DNA from: Nocardia otitidiscaviarum NBRC 14405
GTDB lineage: Bacteria; Actinomycetota; Actinomycetes; Mycobacteriales; Mycobacteriaceae
DNA length: 64,000 nucleotides
Assembly: GCF_000308635.1 (NCBI RefSeq)
Contig: NZ_BAGD01000044.1
Coordinates: 1-64,000, forward strand
Direction: 5' to 3'
The position numbers and the translations under genes were made by a program. Position 1 is the first letter of the stretch, and every line of letters starts with the position of its first letter. A model generated the notes under the pieces. That model worked only from the letters and a program-made list of their open reading frames with translations. It was not told the origin of the DNA and did not search any database. This document shows positions 1 to 9,113 of the stretch, one piece after another.

Positions 1-215
1 ACCAGCGCCGCTTGCGCGAACGAGGATAAACCCAATGACTCCTTGAACGACGGTCCCAGCGGACTCAGCAGCGCCCACGCCCAGAAGTTCAGTGCGAACC
101 CGACCGTCGCCACCGTCAGCATCAGGAGTGCCCGAGCCGACGTGGACTCGGAGTCGTCCGCGACCGGAACTAGTTCTGTCGCAGGTGTTTTCAGGTTCTC
201 TTCGGCTGCGCTCAT
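1..215 (-). CDS. MFS transporter, nitrate/nitrite (NarK-like), N-terminal fragment
   Basis: Only the first 71 codons lie in the window and the gene runs off the left edge. The translated start is a roughly 25-residue acidic, Ser/Thr-rich cytoplasmic leader, followed by the first hydrophobic helix with the stretch LNFWAWALLSPLGP. That stretch is characteristic of actinobacterial NarK/NasA-type nitrate/nitrite transporters of the major facilitator superfamily. The ATG at 215-213 opens the frame. The protein would sit in the cytoplasmic membrane. The family call rests on one transmembrane helix, so substrate specificity is tentative. Confidence 0.6.
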   Translation of the reverse strand, partial: MSAAEENLKTPATELVPVADDSESTSARALLMLTVATVGFALNFWAWALLSPLGPSFKESLGLSSFAQAAL

Positions 216-422
216 CGCCACATCCCACATCCGGTCGTGTCATCGATGCCGCCCGTTTCGACGGTACCTCGAGCATCGGCCGAACCCTGAGATCTTCAGC
301 AGAGGCGGTGGGTTTCGACCTTGATGACCATCGTCCCTAGCCCAGTGTCGGTGGAATCGCCGCCGAATATGTCCGAATCGGTGCGATCCGATCGGCCATA
401 CCGGAGAGAACGTGCCGCCGCC

Positions 423-1037
423 TCAGTGGCGAGCGAGTTCGGCGAGATAGCCGCGCAGGGCGCGCTTGGTCTCGCGGATCAGGGCCGCGCGTTCGGGTTC
501 GGTCGCGGCGACGATGGCGGGCATGGTCGCCCGCACGATCTGGACCGCGATGAGGGCGCCGCGGCGGCGGTCGGTGGTCGGCAGGTCGGGAAAGCGGGTG
601 GTGATGACCGATTCGGCGCGGCCGAGGACGGCGTCCTGGAGGGGTTTGGTGCCCTGGGCGAGGGCGGGGGGCATATCGGGGTTGGTGAACAGGGCCTTGG
701 CGCCGGGGTGGGCGAGGTTGAAGGCGATCAGCGGGTCCAGTAGGTGATCGATCAGCTCGTCGAGGGGGAGTTCGGCGAGGTCGGTGCGGTCGAAGGCGGA
801 GGCGTGTGCGGCGCGGAAGGCGTCGACCAGTCGGGTCGAGAGGGCCTCCGCGATGGCCTCCTTGTTGGCGAAGAACTGGTAGAGCGAACCGGGGGAGACC
901 CCGGCGCGGGTGGCGATGGCATTGGTCGAGGTCGCCTCGTAGCCGAGTTCGCCGAACAGTTCCAGTGCCGCGTCCAGGATGAGGGACATGCGCTGCCTGC
1001 CGCGCTCCTGGCGGCGGACGGAACGGGCTTCGGGCAC
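423..1037 (-). CDS. TetR/AcrR-family transcriptional regulator
   Basis: About 204 residues. The N-terminal helix-turn-helix has the TetR signature: a regulator helix preceding TSTNAIATRAGVSPGSLYQFF, then NKEAIAEAL. The C-terminal ligand domain is variable, as usual in the family. The open frame extends to a TTG at 1055, but an AGGAGG at 1047-1042 lies just before the GTG at 1037, so the shorter start is preferred. The gene is divergent from the MMPL transporter at 1137, and two copies of an 18-bp palindrome lie between them, so it probably represses itself and the transporter. The ligand is unknown. Confidence 0.85.
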   Translation of the reverse strand: MPEARSVRRQERGRQRMSLILDAALELFGELGYEATSTNAIATRAGVSPGSLYQFFANKEAIAEALSTRLVDAFRAAHASAFDRTDLAELPLDELIDHLLDPLIAFNLAHPGAKALFTNPDMPPALAQGTKPLQDAVLGRAESVITTRFPDLPTTDRRRGALIAVQIVRATMPAIVAATEPERAALIRETKRALRGYLAELARH

Positions 1038-1056
1038 CACACCTCCTGTTGACAAA

Positions 1057-1102
1057 TACGAGAGACCTCTCGTAATTTCAAAAACACGAGAGCTCTCTCG
1101 TA
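1057..1102. promoter_or_regulatory. Tandem TetR operator palindromes
   Basis: Two near-identical palindromes lie between the divergent regulator and transporter. The first (1057-1074) reads TACGAGAG-AC-CTCTCGTA with 8-bp perfect arms. The second (1086-1101) reads ACGAGAG-CT-CTCTCGT with 7-bp perfect arms. Their centres are 28 bp apart. Size, symmetry and position fit TetR-family operators controlling both directions. Binding is inferred. Confidence 0.8.
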
Positions 1103-1136
1103 TTCGCTGAGGCTAGCAGACCGACGGAGTCCACCC

Positions 1137-3368
1137 ATGCCTGTACTGCACCGACTAGGCACCCTTCTCGCTCATCGACCCCGGCCGGTCCTGGCCGCGG
1201 GGCTGCTGCTCACCATCGTGCTGGCGGTGATCGGCGCGGGCGCGATGGGTGCGATGATCCTGAACCGATGGGAGGCTCCCGGCACCGAATCGGTGCGCGC
1301 GCAGGAGCTCTTACAGCGCGAATTCCACACGGGCAACGCCAATTTCATTCTGCTCGTGACGGCTGTCGCGGGCGGCGTGGACGATGCCACCGTCGCCGAC
1401 GCAGGGCGTGAACTCACCGCGGAGTTGCGCACCGACCCCGCTGTCGCCGATGCCTGGTCGTACTGGTCGGAGGAGGGCGACCCGACCATGCGCAGCGCGG
1501 ACGGACGGCAGGCGGTGGTCCTCGCTCACGTCGCGGGCGACGCCACCACCGCGCGGGCCGAGATCGTGGATCGGCTGCTGCCCGCGTACACCAGGGCCGA
1601 CGATGTCGTGCGGGTTCAGGTCGCGGGCGCGGAGGCGGCATCGGGCCAGATCAGCGCCCAGGCCGCGCAGGACTTCCTGCGCGCCGAGATGATCATCCTG
1701 CCCGTGATGCTGCTGCTGTTGCTGCTGATGTTCCGCCGCACCCGGCTCGCCCTGTGCACGCTGGGCGTCGGCGTATTCTCGGTCGTCGCCACCCTCGCCG
1801 CGCTGCGCGGGGTCGCCGCCCGCACCGACGTCTCGACCTTCGCGGCGAATATCACGCTGGTGATGGGGATCGGCCTGGGCGTGGACTACAGCCTGTTCGT
1901 CATCACCCGGTTCCGCGAGGAACTCGGCAGGGGTGCAACGGTTTCCGATGCCGTCATCACCTCGGTGCGCACCGCCGGGCGCACGGTGCTCTTCAGCGGC
2001 GCGACGGTCGCGGCGGCGCTGGCGGTGCTGCTGGTCTTCCCGTATTCGTTCCTGCGGTCGTTCGCGTACGCGGGTGTGCTGGTGGTGCTGATGGCCTGCC
2101 TCGGTGCGTTGGTGCTGCTGCCCGCGGCGCTGGCCGTGATCGGTCATCGCGCGCTGCCGCGTCGCCCCCGCGCCAGCGCCGAGACCGAGCGCGGCTTCTG
2201 GTATCGCTTCGGTGATGCGGTCATGCGCTACCCGGTGCGGTTCTCGATCGCCGGTCTGCTGCTGATCGCCGTCCTCGCCGCACCCGCGCTCGGTATGCGG
2301 ATCGGCCTGCCCGATGATCGCGTGCTGCCGCCCAGTGCCTCGACCCGGCAGGCGTACGACGAACTGCGCGCCGCCTTCGCCGTCGAAGCCAATGACGCCA
2401 TCCACTTCGTCGCACCGGACGGGCGGCGGGTCGGTGCGGACCGCATCGCCCGGTACGCGGTCGAGCTGTCCCGCATCGACGGTGTGGCGCAGGTGAATTC
2501 GGCCGCCGGTGTCTTCGTGGACGGCCGCGAGGTGCGCGCCGTGCCGCATCCGGAACGATTCGTCGGCGACACCGCCGCCCGGCTGGAGGCCGTTCCGCTG
2601 CGGGAGGTGCTCGCGGGCACCGACGTCCCCGGCTTCGTGGCACAGCTGCGCGCGGTCCCCGCACCGTTCGACACCGTGCTGGTCGGCGGCTATCCCGCCG
2701 AACTCACCGACTTCCGCGCGACGCTGACCGACCGCATCCCCCTGGTCGCGGTGCTCATCGCGGTGGTCACCTTCGTGCTGGTGTTTCTGATGTCGGGCAG
2801 CCTGCTGATCCCGCTGAAAGCCATTGTGCTGAACCTGCTCAGCCTGTCGGTCATGTTCGGTGCGCTGGTGTTCATATTCCAGAACGGCGCACTCGCAACG
2901 CTTCTCGGCTTCACCCCGATCGGCACCCTGGACCCCGCCTTTCCCATCCTGCTGTTCTGCGTCGCCTACGGCCTGTCCATGGACTACGAGGTGTTCCTGC
3001 TCTCCCGCATCGCCGAGCGCTACCGCGCCACCGGCGACAACCGCCGCGCCGTCCTGGAGGGCCTGCAACGCGCCGCCCCGCTGATCACCGCCGCCGCGGT
3101 CATCCTGGCCGTCTCCTTCTCGCTCTACGCCACCGGCCGCGTCATGTACCTCCAGATGCTCGGCATCGGCACGGCGGTGGCCATCATCGTCGACGCCACG
3201 CTCATCCGAGCCGTCCTGGTACCGGCCTTCATGCGCCTGGCCGGTCGCGCCAACTGGTGGGCCCCCGCACCGCTGCGAAAACTGGCCGCCCGCTTCGATT
3301 CCCATGCCGGTGACGCGCCCGCGATGCCCGCGCGGGCAGAGGTCCAGCCGTCGATGCCGGTCGGATAG
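1137..3368 (+). CDS. MMPL/RND-family membrane transporter
   Basis: 743 residues with the two-repeat MMPL architecture: a first helix, an extracytoplasmic loop, a helical bundle, a second loop and a second bundle. Each bundle carries the family signature with a conserved Asp-Tyr pair: GIGLGVDYSLF near residue 245 and VAYGLSMDYEVF near residue 610. These are the proton-relay helices of MmpL lipid and drug exporters. The length is shorter than the large mycobacterial MmpL proteins and closer to drug- or lipid-efflux MMPLs. Divergent pairing with a TetR regulator suggests inducible efflux. The substrate cannot be read from sequence. Confidence 0.9.
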   Translation: MPVLHRLGTLLAHRPRPVLAAGLLLTIVLAVIGAGAMGAMILNRWEAPGTESVRAQELLQREFHTGNANFILLVTAVAGGVDDATVADAGRELTAELRTDPAVADAWSYWSEEGDPTMRSADGRQAVVLAHVAGDATTARAEIVDRLLPAYTRADDVVRVQVAGAEAASGQISAQAAQDFLRAEMIILPVMLLLLLLMFRRTRLALCTLGVGVFSVVATLAALRGVAARTDVSTFAANITLVMGIGLGVDYSLFVITRFREELGRGATVSDAVITSVRTAGRTVLFSGATVAAALAVLLVFPYSFLRSFAYAGVLVVLMACLGALVLLPAALAVIGHRALPRRPRASAETERGFWYRFGDAVMRYPVRFSIAGLLLIAVLAAPALGMRIGLPDDRVLPPSASTRQAYDELRAAFAVEANDAIHFVAPDGRRVGADRIARYAVELSRIDGVAQVNSAAGVFVDGREVRAVPHPERFVGDTAARLEAVPLREVLAGTDVPGFVAQLRAVPAPFDTVLVGGYPAELTDFRATLTDRIPLVAVLIAVVTFVLVFLMSGSLLIPLKAIVLNLLSLSVMFGALVFIFQNGALATLLGFTPIGTLDPAFPILLFCVAYGLSMDYEVFLLSRIAERYRATGDNRRAVLEGLQRAAPLITAAAVILAVSFSLYATGRVMYLQMLGIGTAVAIIVDATLIRAVLVPAFMRLAGRANWWAPAPLRKLAARFDSHAGDAPAMPARAEVQPSMPVG

Positions 3369-3398
3369 GCCGATGCGGGGGCGCGGTCGGTCGTCCAT

Positions 3399-3434
3399 CC
3401 AGGGCATCCCCAGCCCAGGTTGGGGACGCCCTGG
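3399..3434. terminator. Hairpin terminator after the MMPL gene
   Basis: 14-bp arms with one internal mismatch (CCAGGGCATCCCCA against TGGGGACGCCCTGG) enclose an 8-nt loop, 31 bp after the MMPL stop codon. There is no T-run, which is common in high-GC actinobacteria. Confidence 0.6.
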
Positions 3435-3531
3435 TGGGCGGGCCGGGCACGCCGCACGATGGGGTCGAAATCTGCTCGTGCACAGCGATTCCGAGCGATG
3501 TCCGGTCGATCACCGGTAGGAGAGCGATCAT

Positions 3532-5286
3532 ATGAGCGAGATCCATAACCCCACGGACCCCTGGCCGGTGCTCCGCGAGCGCGCACAGACCGGGCAACTC
3601 GAATTCGAACCGGACGTCGCGTACGAGGCCGCCGAACTGGCCTCGGAGGTGATCGGCGAGCTGCTCGCCCTTCGGCTGGTCGCCGAACAGGTGGAGACGG
3701 ACCTCCCGCTGTCGAATCTGTCGTCCGGCTCCGCCCTGGGGTCCCGATTCGCGATGAAGGGCAGTGACCTGCACCGCCTGCTCGGGCGTCATATCAACAT
3801 CCTCGAAGACATGGTGGACACCTTCATCGCCGCCGGACGCAGCTACGCCGCGGCCGAGGGCGAGAACGCCGACATCTTCGACAACCTATCGGCACCACAG
3901 CGTCCCGCCGAGTTGTCCAGTCGCCCGCCGGAGACGACCCCGATCGTGGGTGCGCACGACGGCCGGTACGTGATGCCGGAAGCGGGCACCGCACACGGCA
4001 TCATGCCGCCGACCGAACGCCTGGGGGCACACGACTCCTTCGATACGCCGGTGTTCGAGGTCGAGAGCGCCGCGGGCAAGACCTATGGGTATCTCTACGA
4101 GCTCGGCAACAGCATCGCCGTGTCGTCGTCGGCACAGCGAACCGCGGACTGGTCCGGCATCTGGGCGTGGATGGCGGGTCAGTTGCGGGAGACCTACACC
4201 GATTTCGTCAATCGGATGGGTTCGGTCACCGCCGAGAACTGGCGCGGTGCGGGCGGCGACGCGGCGACGACGTCGGTGCACACCTATGCGCAGAACATGT
4301 CGGCGCTGTGGGACAGCATGTACCTGGTCGGCGACAATCTCGCCTACACCTCGGGCTGGCTGGAGGCGACCCGGGTCAGCATGCCGCAGCAACCGAGCAA
4401 TCCCGCCGGGGATATCGGCGATATCGACTCGGGTGGTGACATTCTCGCGGGTCAGGTGGCCACGGATCCGACCCCGCAGTATCGGCGGAATATGCGCGAC
4501 ACCTACATCATCGGCCTGCCCTGGTCCATGGAGAGGCTGCCCGTTCTACCCGAACCGCAGGTTTCGCTGCCCGGTATCGATCCTCCCGCACAGTCCGGTG
4601 GCTCCGGCGGCACCGGGGCGGGGGGTGCTGGTGGTGCGGCTCCCGCGGCGGCCGGTGTCGGGGCCGCGATACCCGGTTCCGTCAGCACCGGGCAGCCGGT
4701 CGTGCCGATGTCGACGCCCACTCCTCGGTACCCCGACGCCCGGGGTCTACGGCCGGGCGTGCAGGGGCAGTCCGCCACCGCGCCGCACGGTGTCACCGAG
4801 GCCGCCACCGCGCCACGCGGGGCCGACACTTCCAGCCAACTGGCCGACAGCGCACTGCGATCCGCCCAGCAGGCGCTCACCGCCGGTCAGAGCGCGTTGT
4901 CGGGCATTCCTGGTCCGGGGCGGGTGGACCCCTCGCCGATCTCGGCGCGACCCACCGATGCCGCGGTGAAGGGGCCTTCCGGCAGTTCGACGGGCGGTCG
5001 GGCCGGGGGTGGCGGGGGAGGAGCGTCCCCGGTGCGCGATCCGGCGCAGTCGGCCCGGCTGTTCCCGCGCGCCACCCCGCCGGCGGACATTCCCGCCGCG
5101 TCCACGCGCGCGGCGACGCCGATGGCCGGGATTCCGGGTACCCCGGGCGCGGCGGGTGCGCACGGCGGCACTGCGAACAAGGATGGGAGCGCGCACAAGC
5201 GGCCGGTCCATCTGGAGGGCGCCCATCATCTCGAGGAGGGCCTCGGGGCGCCGCTCATCGTCTCCCGGCCGGTGCTGGACGAATGA
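3532..5286 (+). CDS. Type VII secretion substrate, EspB/PPE-like with WXG and YxxxD signals
   Basis: 584 residues in three parts: an N-terminal helical region (about 1-130), a second helical hairpin (about 195-290) and a long disordered Gly/Ala/Pro/Ser-rich tail. The hairpin turn carries W237-R-G, and 27 residues later there is Y264-L-V-G-D268, matching the WxG turn and YxxxD/E export signal of ESX (type VII) substrates. A good ribosome site (AGGAG, 7 nt upstream) supports the ATG at 3532. The stop overlaps the start of an EspG-like chaperone gene by 4 bp. No secretion ATPase or channel gene is present, so export must use an ESX system elsewhere. The exact family (EspB-like or PPE-like) is not settled. 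Confidence 0.75.
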   Translation: MSEIHNPTDPWPVLRERAQTGQLEFEPDVAYEAAELASEVIGELLALRLVAEQVETDLPLSNLSSGSALGSRFAMKGSDLHRLLGRHINILEDMVDTFIAAGRSYAAAEGENADIFDNLSAPQRPAELSSRPPETTPIVGAHDGRYVMPEAGTAHGIMPPTERLGAHDSFDTPVFEVESAAGKTYGYLYELGNSIAVSSSAQRTADWSGIWAWMAGQLRETYTDFVNRMGSVTAENWRGAGGDAATTSVHTYAQNMSALWDSMYLVGDNLAYTSGWLEATRVSMPQQPSNPAGDIGDIDSGGDILAGQVATDPTPQYRRNMRDTYIIGLPWSMERLPVLPEPQVSLPGIDPPAQSGGSGGTGAGGAGGAAPAAAGVGAAIPGSVSTGQPVVPMSTPTPRYPDARGLRPGVQGQSATAPHGVTEAATAPRGADTSSQLADSALRSAQQALTAGQSALSGIPGPGRVDPSPISARPTDAAVKGPSGSSTGGRAGGGGGGASPVRDPAQSARLFPRATPPADIPAASTRAATPMAGIPGTPGAAGAHGGTANKDGSAHKRPVHLEGAHHLEEGLGAPLIVSRPVLDE

Positions 5287-6083
5287 CACCCGACTGGACC
5301 TTCGGCGATCTGGAGTTCGTGGCGCTGTGGTCGGAGCACGACGAGGACGAGCTACCGCATCCGTTCGTGTTCACCAGCCGCATCCCCCTGCATGACGACT
5401 ACGTGCGTGAGCTTGCCCGGACGCGTGAGCGGTTGCGGCACAGCGTGTCGCCCGAGGTCCGTGACGTGCTGCGGATGGTGGCGCGGCCGGAAATCCGCAT
5501 CGCCGTCCGCGCGGCCGACGCCCGTATTCCGAAGGATCCGGCGAGCAGTATTCGGCTGTTGGGGATTCTCCGTAGCGGGCAGGCGTACCTGCTGCGGCAG
5601 TTGCCCGGCGAAACCGTCGATCACAGCGCCGGATTCACCATTGCCGAGTGCGATCCGGCCGGACTGGCCGATGCGGTGGTGGCGGCGCTGCCGGAGGCGC
5701 CGCCGGGTCGTCGGCCACGGCTGGTGCTGGATGTGCTGTCCGACGGGTTGGATTACAGCCACGAGCGCTACCGCGCCCTGGAAACGTATGAGGACACCGA
5801 ACTGGATATCGCCCGGCGGTTCGTGGCGACAGCGCCGTCGCGTGTCGGCTGGGTCGAGGTGGCGCAGGGCGTATCGGGTTTCGGTCCGCGCGGACGCGTG
5901 AGCCGTCTGCTGCGCTGGCGGGAGCTACCGGGGGACGGCCGCTATGTGATCGTCCCCGGACCGCCCACCGTGGCGCGGTCCGCGGACGCCCGGGTGTTCG
6001 CGGACATGATCGGTGCTGAGATCGCCGAGGTCGCGGCGGCTGTCATCGACGAACGCCGGTCCCTCGCGCAGCGGCCTCGCTAG
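5283..6083 (+). CDS. EspG-family ESX secretion chaperone
   Basis: 266 residues. The protein opens with the EspG pattern (W near residue 5, then LEFVALWSEH), has a central LLRQLPGETVDHSAGFTI block and ends in a helical region. EspG proteins are cytosolic chaperones that bind PPE-type substrates and deliver them to the ESX machine. The ATG overlaps the stop of the upstream substrate gene (ATGA at 5283-5286), so the two are translationally coupled. That coupling argues that they are a dedicated substrate/chaperone pair. Confidence 0.75.
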   Translation: MTPDWTFGDLEFVALWSEHDEDELPHPFVFTSRIPLHDDYVRELARTRERLRHSVSPEVRDVLRMVARPEIRIAVRAADARIPKDPASSIRLLGILRSGQAYLLRQLPGETVDHSAGFTIAECDPAGLADAVVAALPEAPPGRRPRLVLDVLSDGLDYSHERYRALETYEDTELDIARRFVATAPSRVGWVEVAQGVSGFGPRGRVSRLLRWRELPGDGRYVIVPGPPTVARSADARVFADMIGAEIAEVAAAVIDERRSLAQRPR

Positions 6084-6253
6084 GAGCGGTCGGATTCGTC
6101 CCGGGCCGCCAGGGCTTGCTGGCGTAGTCGCGCGATCTGTGCGTCGAAGCGGGTGTGACCCCAGGCCGAGCGGTTGGGGCGTGGCCGTTCGGCGCGGGTG
6201 ACGGCCATCTCGGTGTTGGGCGAGCGGAATTCGGTCCGCTTGTTCGACATCAT
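6080..6253 (-). CDS. Small basic hypothetical protein (57 aa)
   Basis: A 57-residue Arg-rich, soluble protein with the sequence core GHTRFDAQIARLRQQALAA, probably a C-terminal helix. The ATG pair at 6253-6248 is preceded by GGAGG with a 6-nt spacer, which fixes the start; the open frame extends further upstream without a better site. It is convergent with the EspG gene and its stop overlaps that gene's end by 4 bp. I do not recognise a family, and no signal peptide or membrane segment is visible. Confidence 0.55.
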   Translation of the reverse strand: MMSNKRTEFRSPNTEMAVTRAERPRPNRSAWGHTRFDAQIARLRQQALAARDESDRS

Positions 6254-6382
6254 CGTCGGCCTCCGGGTTCGGTTCGACTCCACGATGGCTCGCTGTGCGG
6301 GGGGTACCCGATTTCGGCCGGGTCGAATCTTCGATCTTGTCGGTGGAATCGGCGGCCGTCTGGGACTCCGGAGCATGCCAAG

Positions 6383-6401
6383 TATGTGTAGGCTACCCAA
6401 A
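6383..6401. promoter_or_regulatory. Candidate IdeR/DtxR iron box upstream of irtA
   Basis: This 19-bp site matches 13 of 19 positions of the consensus TTAGGTTAGSCTAACCTAA, with a perfect central TAGGCTA. It is the weakest of the five boxes in this window but is well placed, 90 bp before the irtA start. Confidence 0.5.
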
Positions 6402-6491
6402 GTCGGAGGTGGGAACCCCAGCTGAGAGACCGTGCGGCCGGCGCTGGCGCGGGGCCGCCTCCGCCGCACATCGATCGGAGGACAGGCGATA

Positions 6492-9113
6492 ATGGCGCGC
6501 AGAGGGTTTCAGGGGGCGGTGCTACGCGGCTTCGGCGTTCAGTACCACACGGCAACGGTACTCGACACCGAACAGACGACACCGCGCATGCTGCGGGTCT
6601 GGCTGAGTTCGCCCAGCCTCTTCGAGGAGATCACTCTAGAACCGACCGCCTGGTTGCGGATCTGGTTCCCGGATCCGGAGGGCTCCGACGCCGAATTCCA
6701 GCGCGGCTACACCATCGCCGAGGCGGATCTGGACACCGGGCGCTTCGCCGTGGACTTCGTCCTGCACGAACCCGCCGGTCCGGCCTCGGCCTGGGCCTGC
6801 CGGGTGCGGGGCGGGGAAATGGTCGAGGTGGCCTCGTTCGGCTCCAAGGGCTTCCCGATCCCCGAGGATCTGCCCGCCGGATATCTGCTGATCGGCGACT
6901 CCGCCTCGATTCCGGCCATCAACTCGATTCTGGCCGCCGTGCCGCCGCAGGTGGCGATCGAGGTGTACCTGGAGAAGCACCACGAGGACGACCTGCTCAT
7001 TCCGCTCACCGAGCATCCGCGCGCCCGGGTGCACTGGGTGCCCCGCACCTCCGAGAACTCCCTCGCCGCCGCCCTGGAGGCCCGCGACTGGTCGAACTGG
7101 TACGCGTGGGCGGGCCCGGAGTCCAAGTCGCTCAAGCACATCCGCGCGCGCCTGAAGGACGACTTCGGCTTCCCCAAGAGCGATGTCTACGCCCAGGCGT
7201 ACTGGGTGCACGGTCGGTCCATGGGCAAGGAGCGCGACGGCTCCGAGCGGGCGCAGGCCGCCGCCGAGGCGACACCGGTCGAGGAGACCGTGACGGTCAT
7301 CGAACCGGCCGTCGAAACCCCGGCCGCCCCGAGCGCGCCCGCCGCCGAGACCCCCGCGGCCCCGCGCGGACGCTGGCGTTCCCAGGCGGGCAGCCGCCTG
7401 TTCGCCGATATCCGCGCCAAGCTGTGGGTCGCGGGCATCCTCCAGATCCTGGTGACCCTGGTTCAGCTCGCCCCCTTCGTGCTGCTGGTGGAACTGGCCC
7501 GGGAACTGTTGGCGGGCAGCGACGAATCGACCCTGTGGTCGGTGGGCCTGTGGGCGCTGGGCCTGTTCGCCGTCGGCGCGGTGCTGGAATCGGCCCTGCA
7601 ACTGTGGCTGCACACCGTGGACGCCCGCTTCAGCCGCGATCTGCGCGGTCGTCTGCTGAGCAAGCTGGCCCGGCTGCCGCTGGGCTGGTTCACCGCCCGC
7701 GGCTCCGGCAAGATCAACAAGCTGATCACCGGCGACACCCTGTCACTGCACTACCTGGTGACCCACGCCGTCACCGACGCGGTCGCCGCGGTGGTCGCGC
7801 CGCTGGCCGTGCTGGGCTACCTGTTCTGGGTGGACTGGCGGCTGGCGCTGGTGCTGCTGATCCCGGTGCTCGGCTACGTCTTCACCATGCTGACCATGAT
7901 GGCGTCCTCGGGCCCCAAGATCATGCAGTCGCAGCGCTGGGCCGAGCGCATGAACGCCGAGGCCACCTCCTACCTCGACGGCCAGCCGGTGATCCGCGTG
8001 TTCGGCGGCGCGGCCGCTTCCCCGTTCCGGCGCAGCCTCGACGAATACATCCGCTTCCTGGACAACTGGCAGCGCCCGTTCGTGGGCAAGAAGTCCGCCA
8101 TGGACCTCATTACCCGCCCGGTCACGTTCCTGTGGATCATTCTCACCGTGGGCACCGCGCTCGTGGTGACCGACCGGATCGACCCGGTCGACCTGCTGCC
8201 GTTCCTGTTCCTGGGCACCACCTTCGGCTCGCGCCTGCTGGGCATCGGCTACGGCCTGTCCGGTCTGCGGGAGGGCCGCCTCGCCGCCCAGCACATTCAG
8301 GTGGCCCTGGACGAGTCCGAACTCGAGGTGCGCGGCGGCGCTACCGCGTCGGCCGAGCGGCAGCCGGGCCATGTCGAATTCGACGACGTCACCTTCGGCT
8401 ACCGTCCGGGCGTCCCGGTGGTCGCGAACATCTCGCTCACCCTGGAGCCGGGCACCGTCACCGCGCTCGTCGGACCCTCCGGGGCCGGTAAGTCCACCCT
8501 GGCCGCACTGCTGGCGCGCTTCCACGACATCGAGAGCGGTTCGATTCGGGTCGGTGGCCGCGATATCACCACCTTCACCCCCGACGAGCTGTACACCCGC
8601 ATCGGCTTCGTCTTCCAGGACACCCAGTTGATCCGCGGCACGGTGCGGGAGAACATCGCCCTCGCCGTCCCGGACGCCTCCGACGACGCCATCGAACGGG
8701 CCGCCCGCGACGCCCAGATCCACGAGCGCATTCTGCGGCTGCCGCAGGGCTACGAGACCCAACTCGGTTCGGGCACCACGCTGTCCGGCGGTGAGAAGCA
8801 GCGCCTCACCATCGCTCGTGCACTACTGGCCGACACCCCGGTGCTGATCCTGGACGAGGCCACCGCTTTCGCCGATCCCGAATCGGAATACCTGGTGCAG
8901 CAGGCCATCGACCGCCTGGCCGTCGGCCGCACCGTGCTGGTGATCGCGCACCGGCTGCGCACCGTCACCGCGGCCGACCGGATCGTCGTGCTGGAGTCCG
9001 GCCGCATCACCCAGACCGGCACCCACGGCGAACTGCTCGCCGCCGAAGGCCGCTACCAGCAGTTGTGGCAGGCCGGAGCCGTCGCCGCCGATGTGAAGGA
9101 GACCGTGCGATGA
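6492..9113 (+). CDS. irtA: Siderophore importer/reductase IrtA (SIP domain fused to ABC half-transporter)
   Basis: 873 residues. Residues 1-260 form a siderophore-interacting FAD domain with the flavin motif R71-G-Y-T and a pyridine-nucleotide region around GDSASIP. A Pro/Ala-rich linker (about 262-300) joins it to an ABC exporter-fold membrane domain (about 310-590) and a nucleotide-binding domain. The last has Walker [10 protein letters not shown] near residue 660, signature LSGGEKQR near 763 and Walker B LILDEA near 785. In mycobacteria IrtA pairs with IrtB to import ferric mycobactin/carboxymycobactin, and the SIP domain reduces the iron. The ATG at 6492 follows GGAGG; the longer frame from 6432 lacks a site. 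An iron box lies upstream. Confidence 0.93.
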   Translation: MARRGFQGAVLRGFGVQYHTATVLDTEQTTPRMLRVWLSSPSLFEEITLEPTAWLRIWFPDPEGSDAEFQRGYTIAEADLDTGRFAVDFVLHEPAGPASAWACRVRGGEMVEVASFGSKGFPIPEDLPAGYLLIGDSASIPAINSILAAVPPQVAIEVYLEKHHEDDLLIPLTEHPRARVHWVPRTSENSLAAALEARDWSNWYAWAGPESKSLKHIRARLKDDFGFPKSDVYAQAYWVHGRSMGKERDGSERAQAAAEATPVEETVTVIEPAVETPAAPSAPAAETPAAPRGRWRSQAGSRLFADIRAKLWVAGILQILVTLVQLAPFVLLVELARELLAGSDESTLWSVGLWALGLFAVGAVLESALQLWLHTVDARFSRDLRGRLLSKLARLPLGWFTARGSGKINKLITGDTLSLHYLVTHAVTDAVAAVVAPLAVLGYLFWVDWRLALVLLIPVLGYVFTMLTMMASSGPKIMQSQRWAERMNAEATSYLDGQPVIRVFGGAAASPFRRSLDEYIRFLDNWQRPFVGKKSAMDLITRPVTFLWIILTVGTALVVTDRIDPVDLLPFLFLGTTFGSRLLGIGYGLSGLREGRLAAQHIQVALDESELEVRGGATASAERQPGHVEFDDVTFGYRPGVPVVANISLTLEPGTVTALVGPSGAGKSTLAALLARFHDIESGSIRVGGRDITTFTPDELYTRIGFVFQDTQLIRGTVRENIALAVPDASDDAIERAARDAQIHERILRLPQGYETQLGSGTTLSGGEKQRLTIARALLADTPVLILDEATAFADPESEYLVQQAIDRLAVGRTVLVIAHRLRTVTAADRIVVLESGRITQTGTHGELLAAEGRYQQLWQAGAVAADVKETVR

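Noticed and set aside
1311..3407. A 698-codon minus-strand open frame across the MMPL gene
   Set aside because: Shadow of a recognised membrane transporter gene; polar, His/Gln-rich translation.
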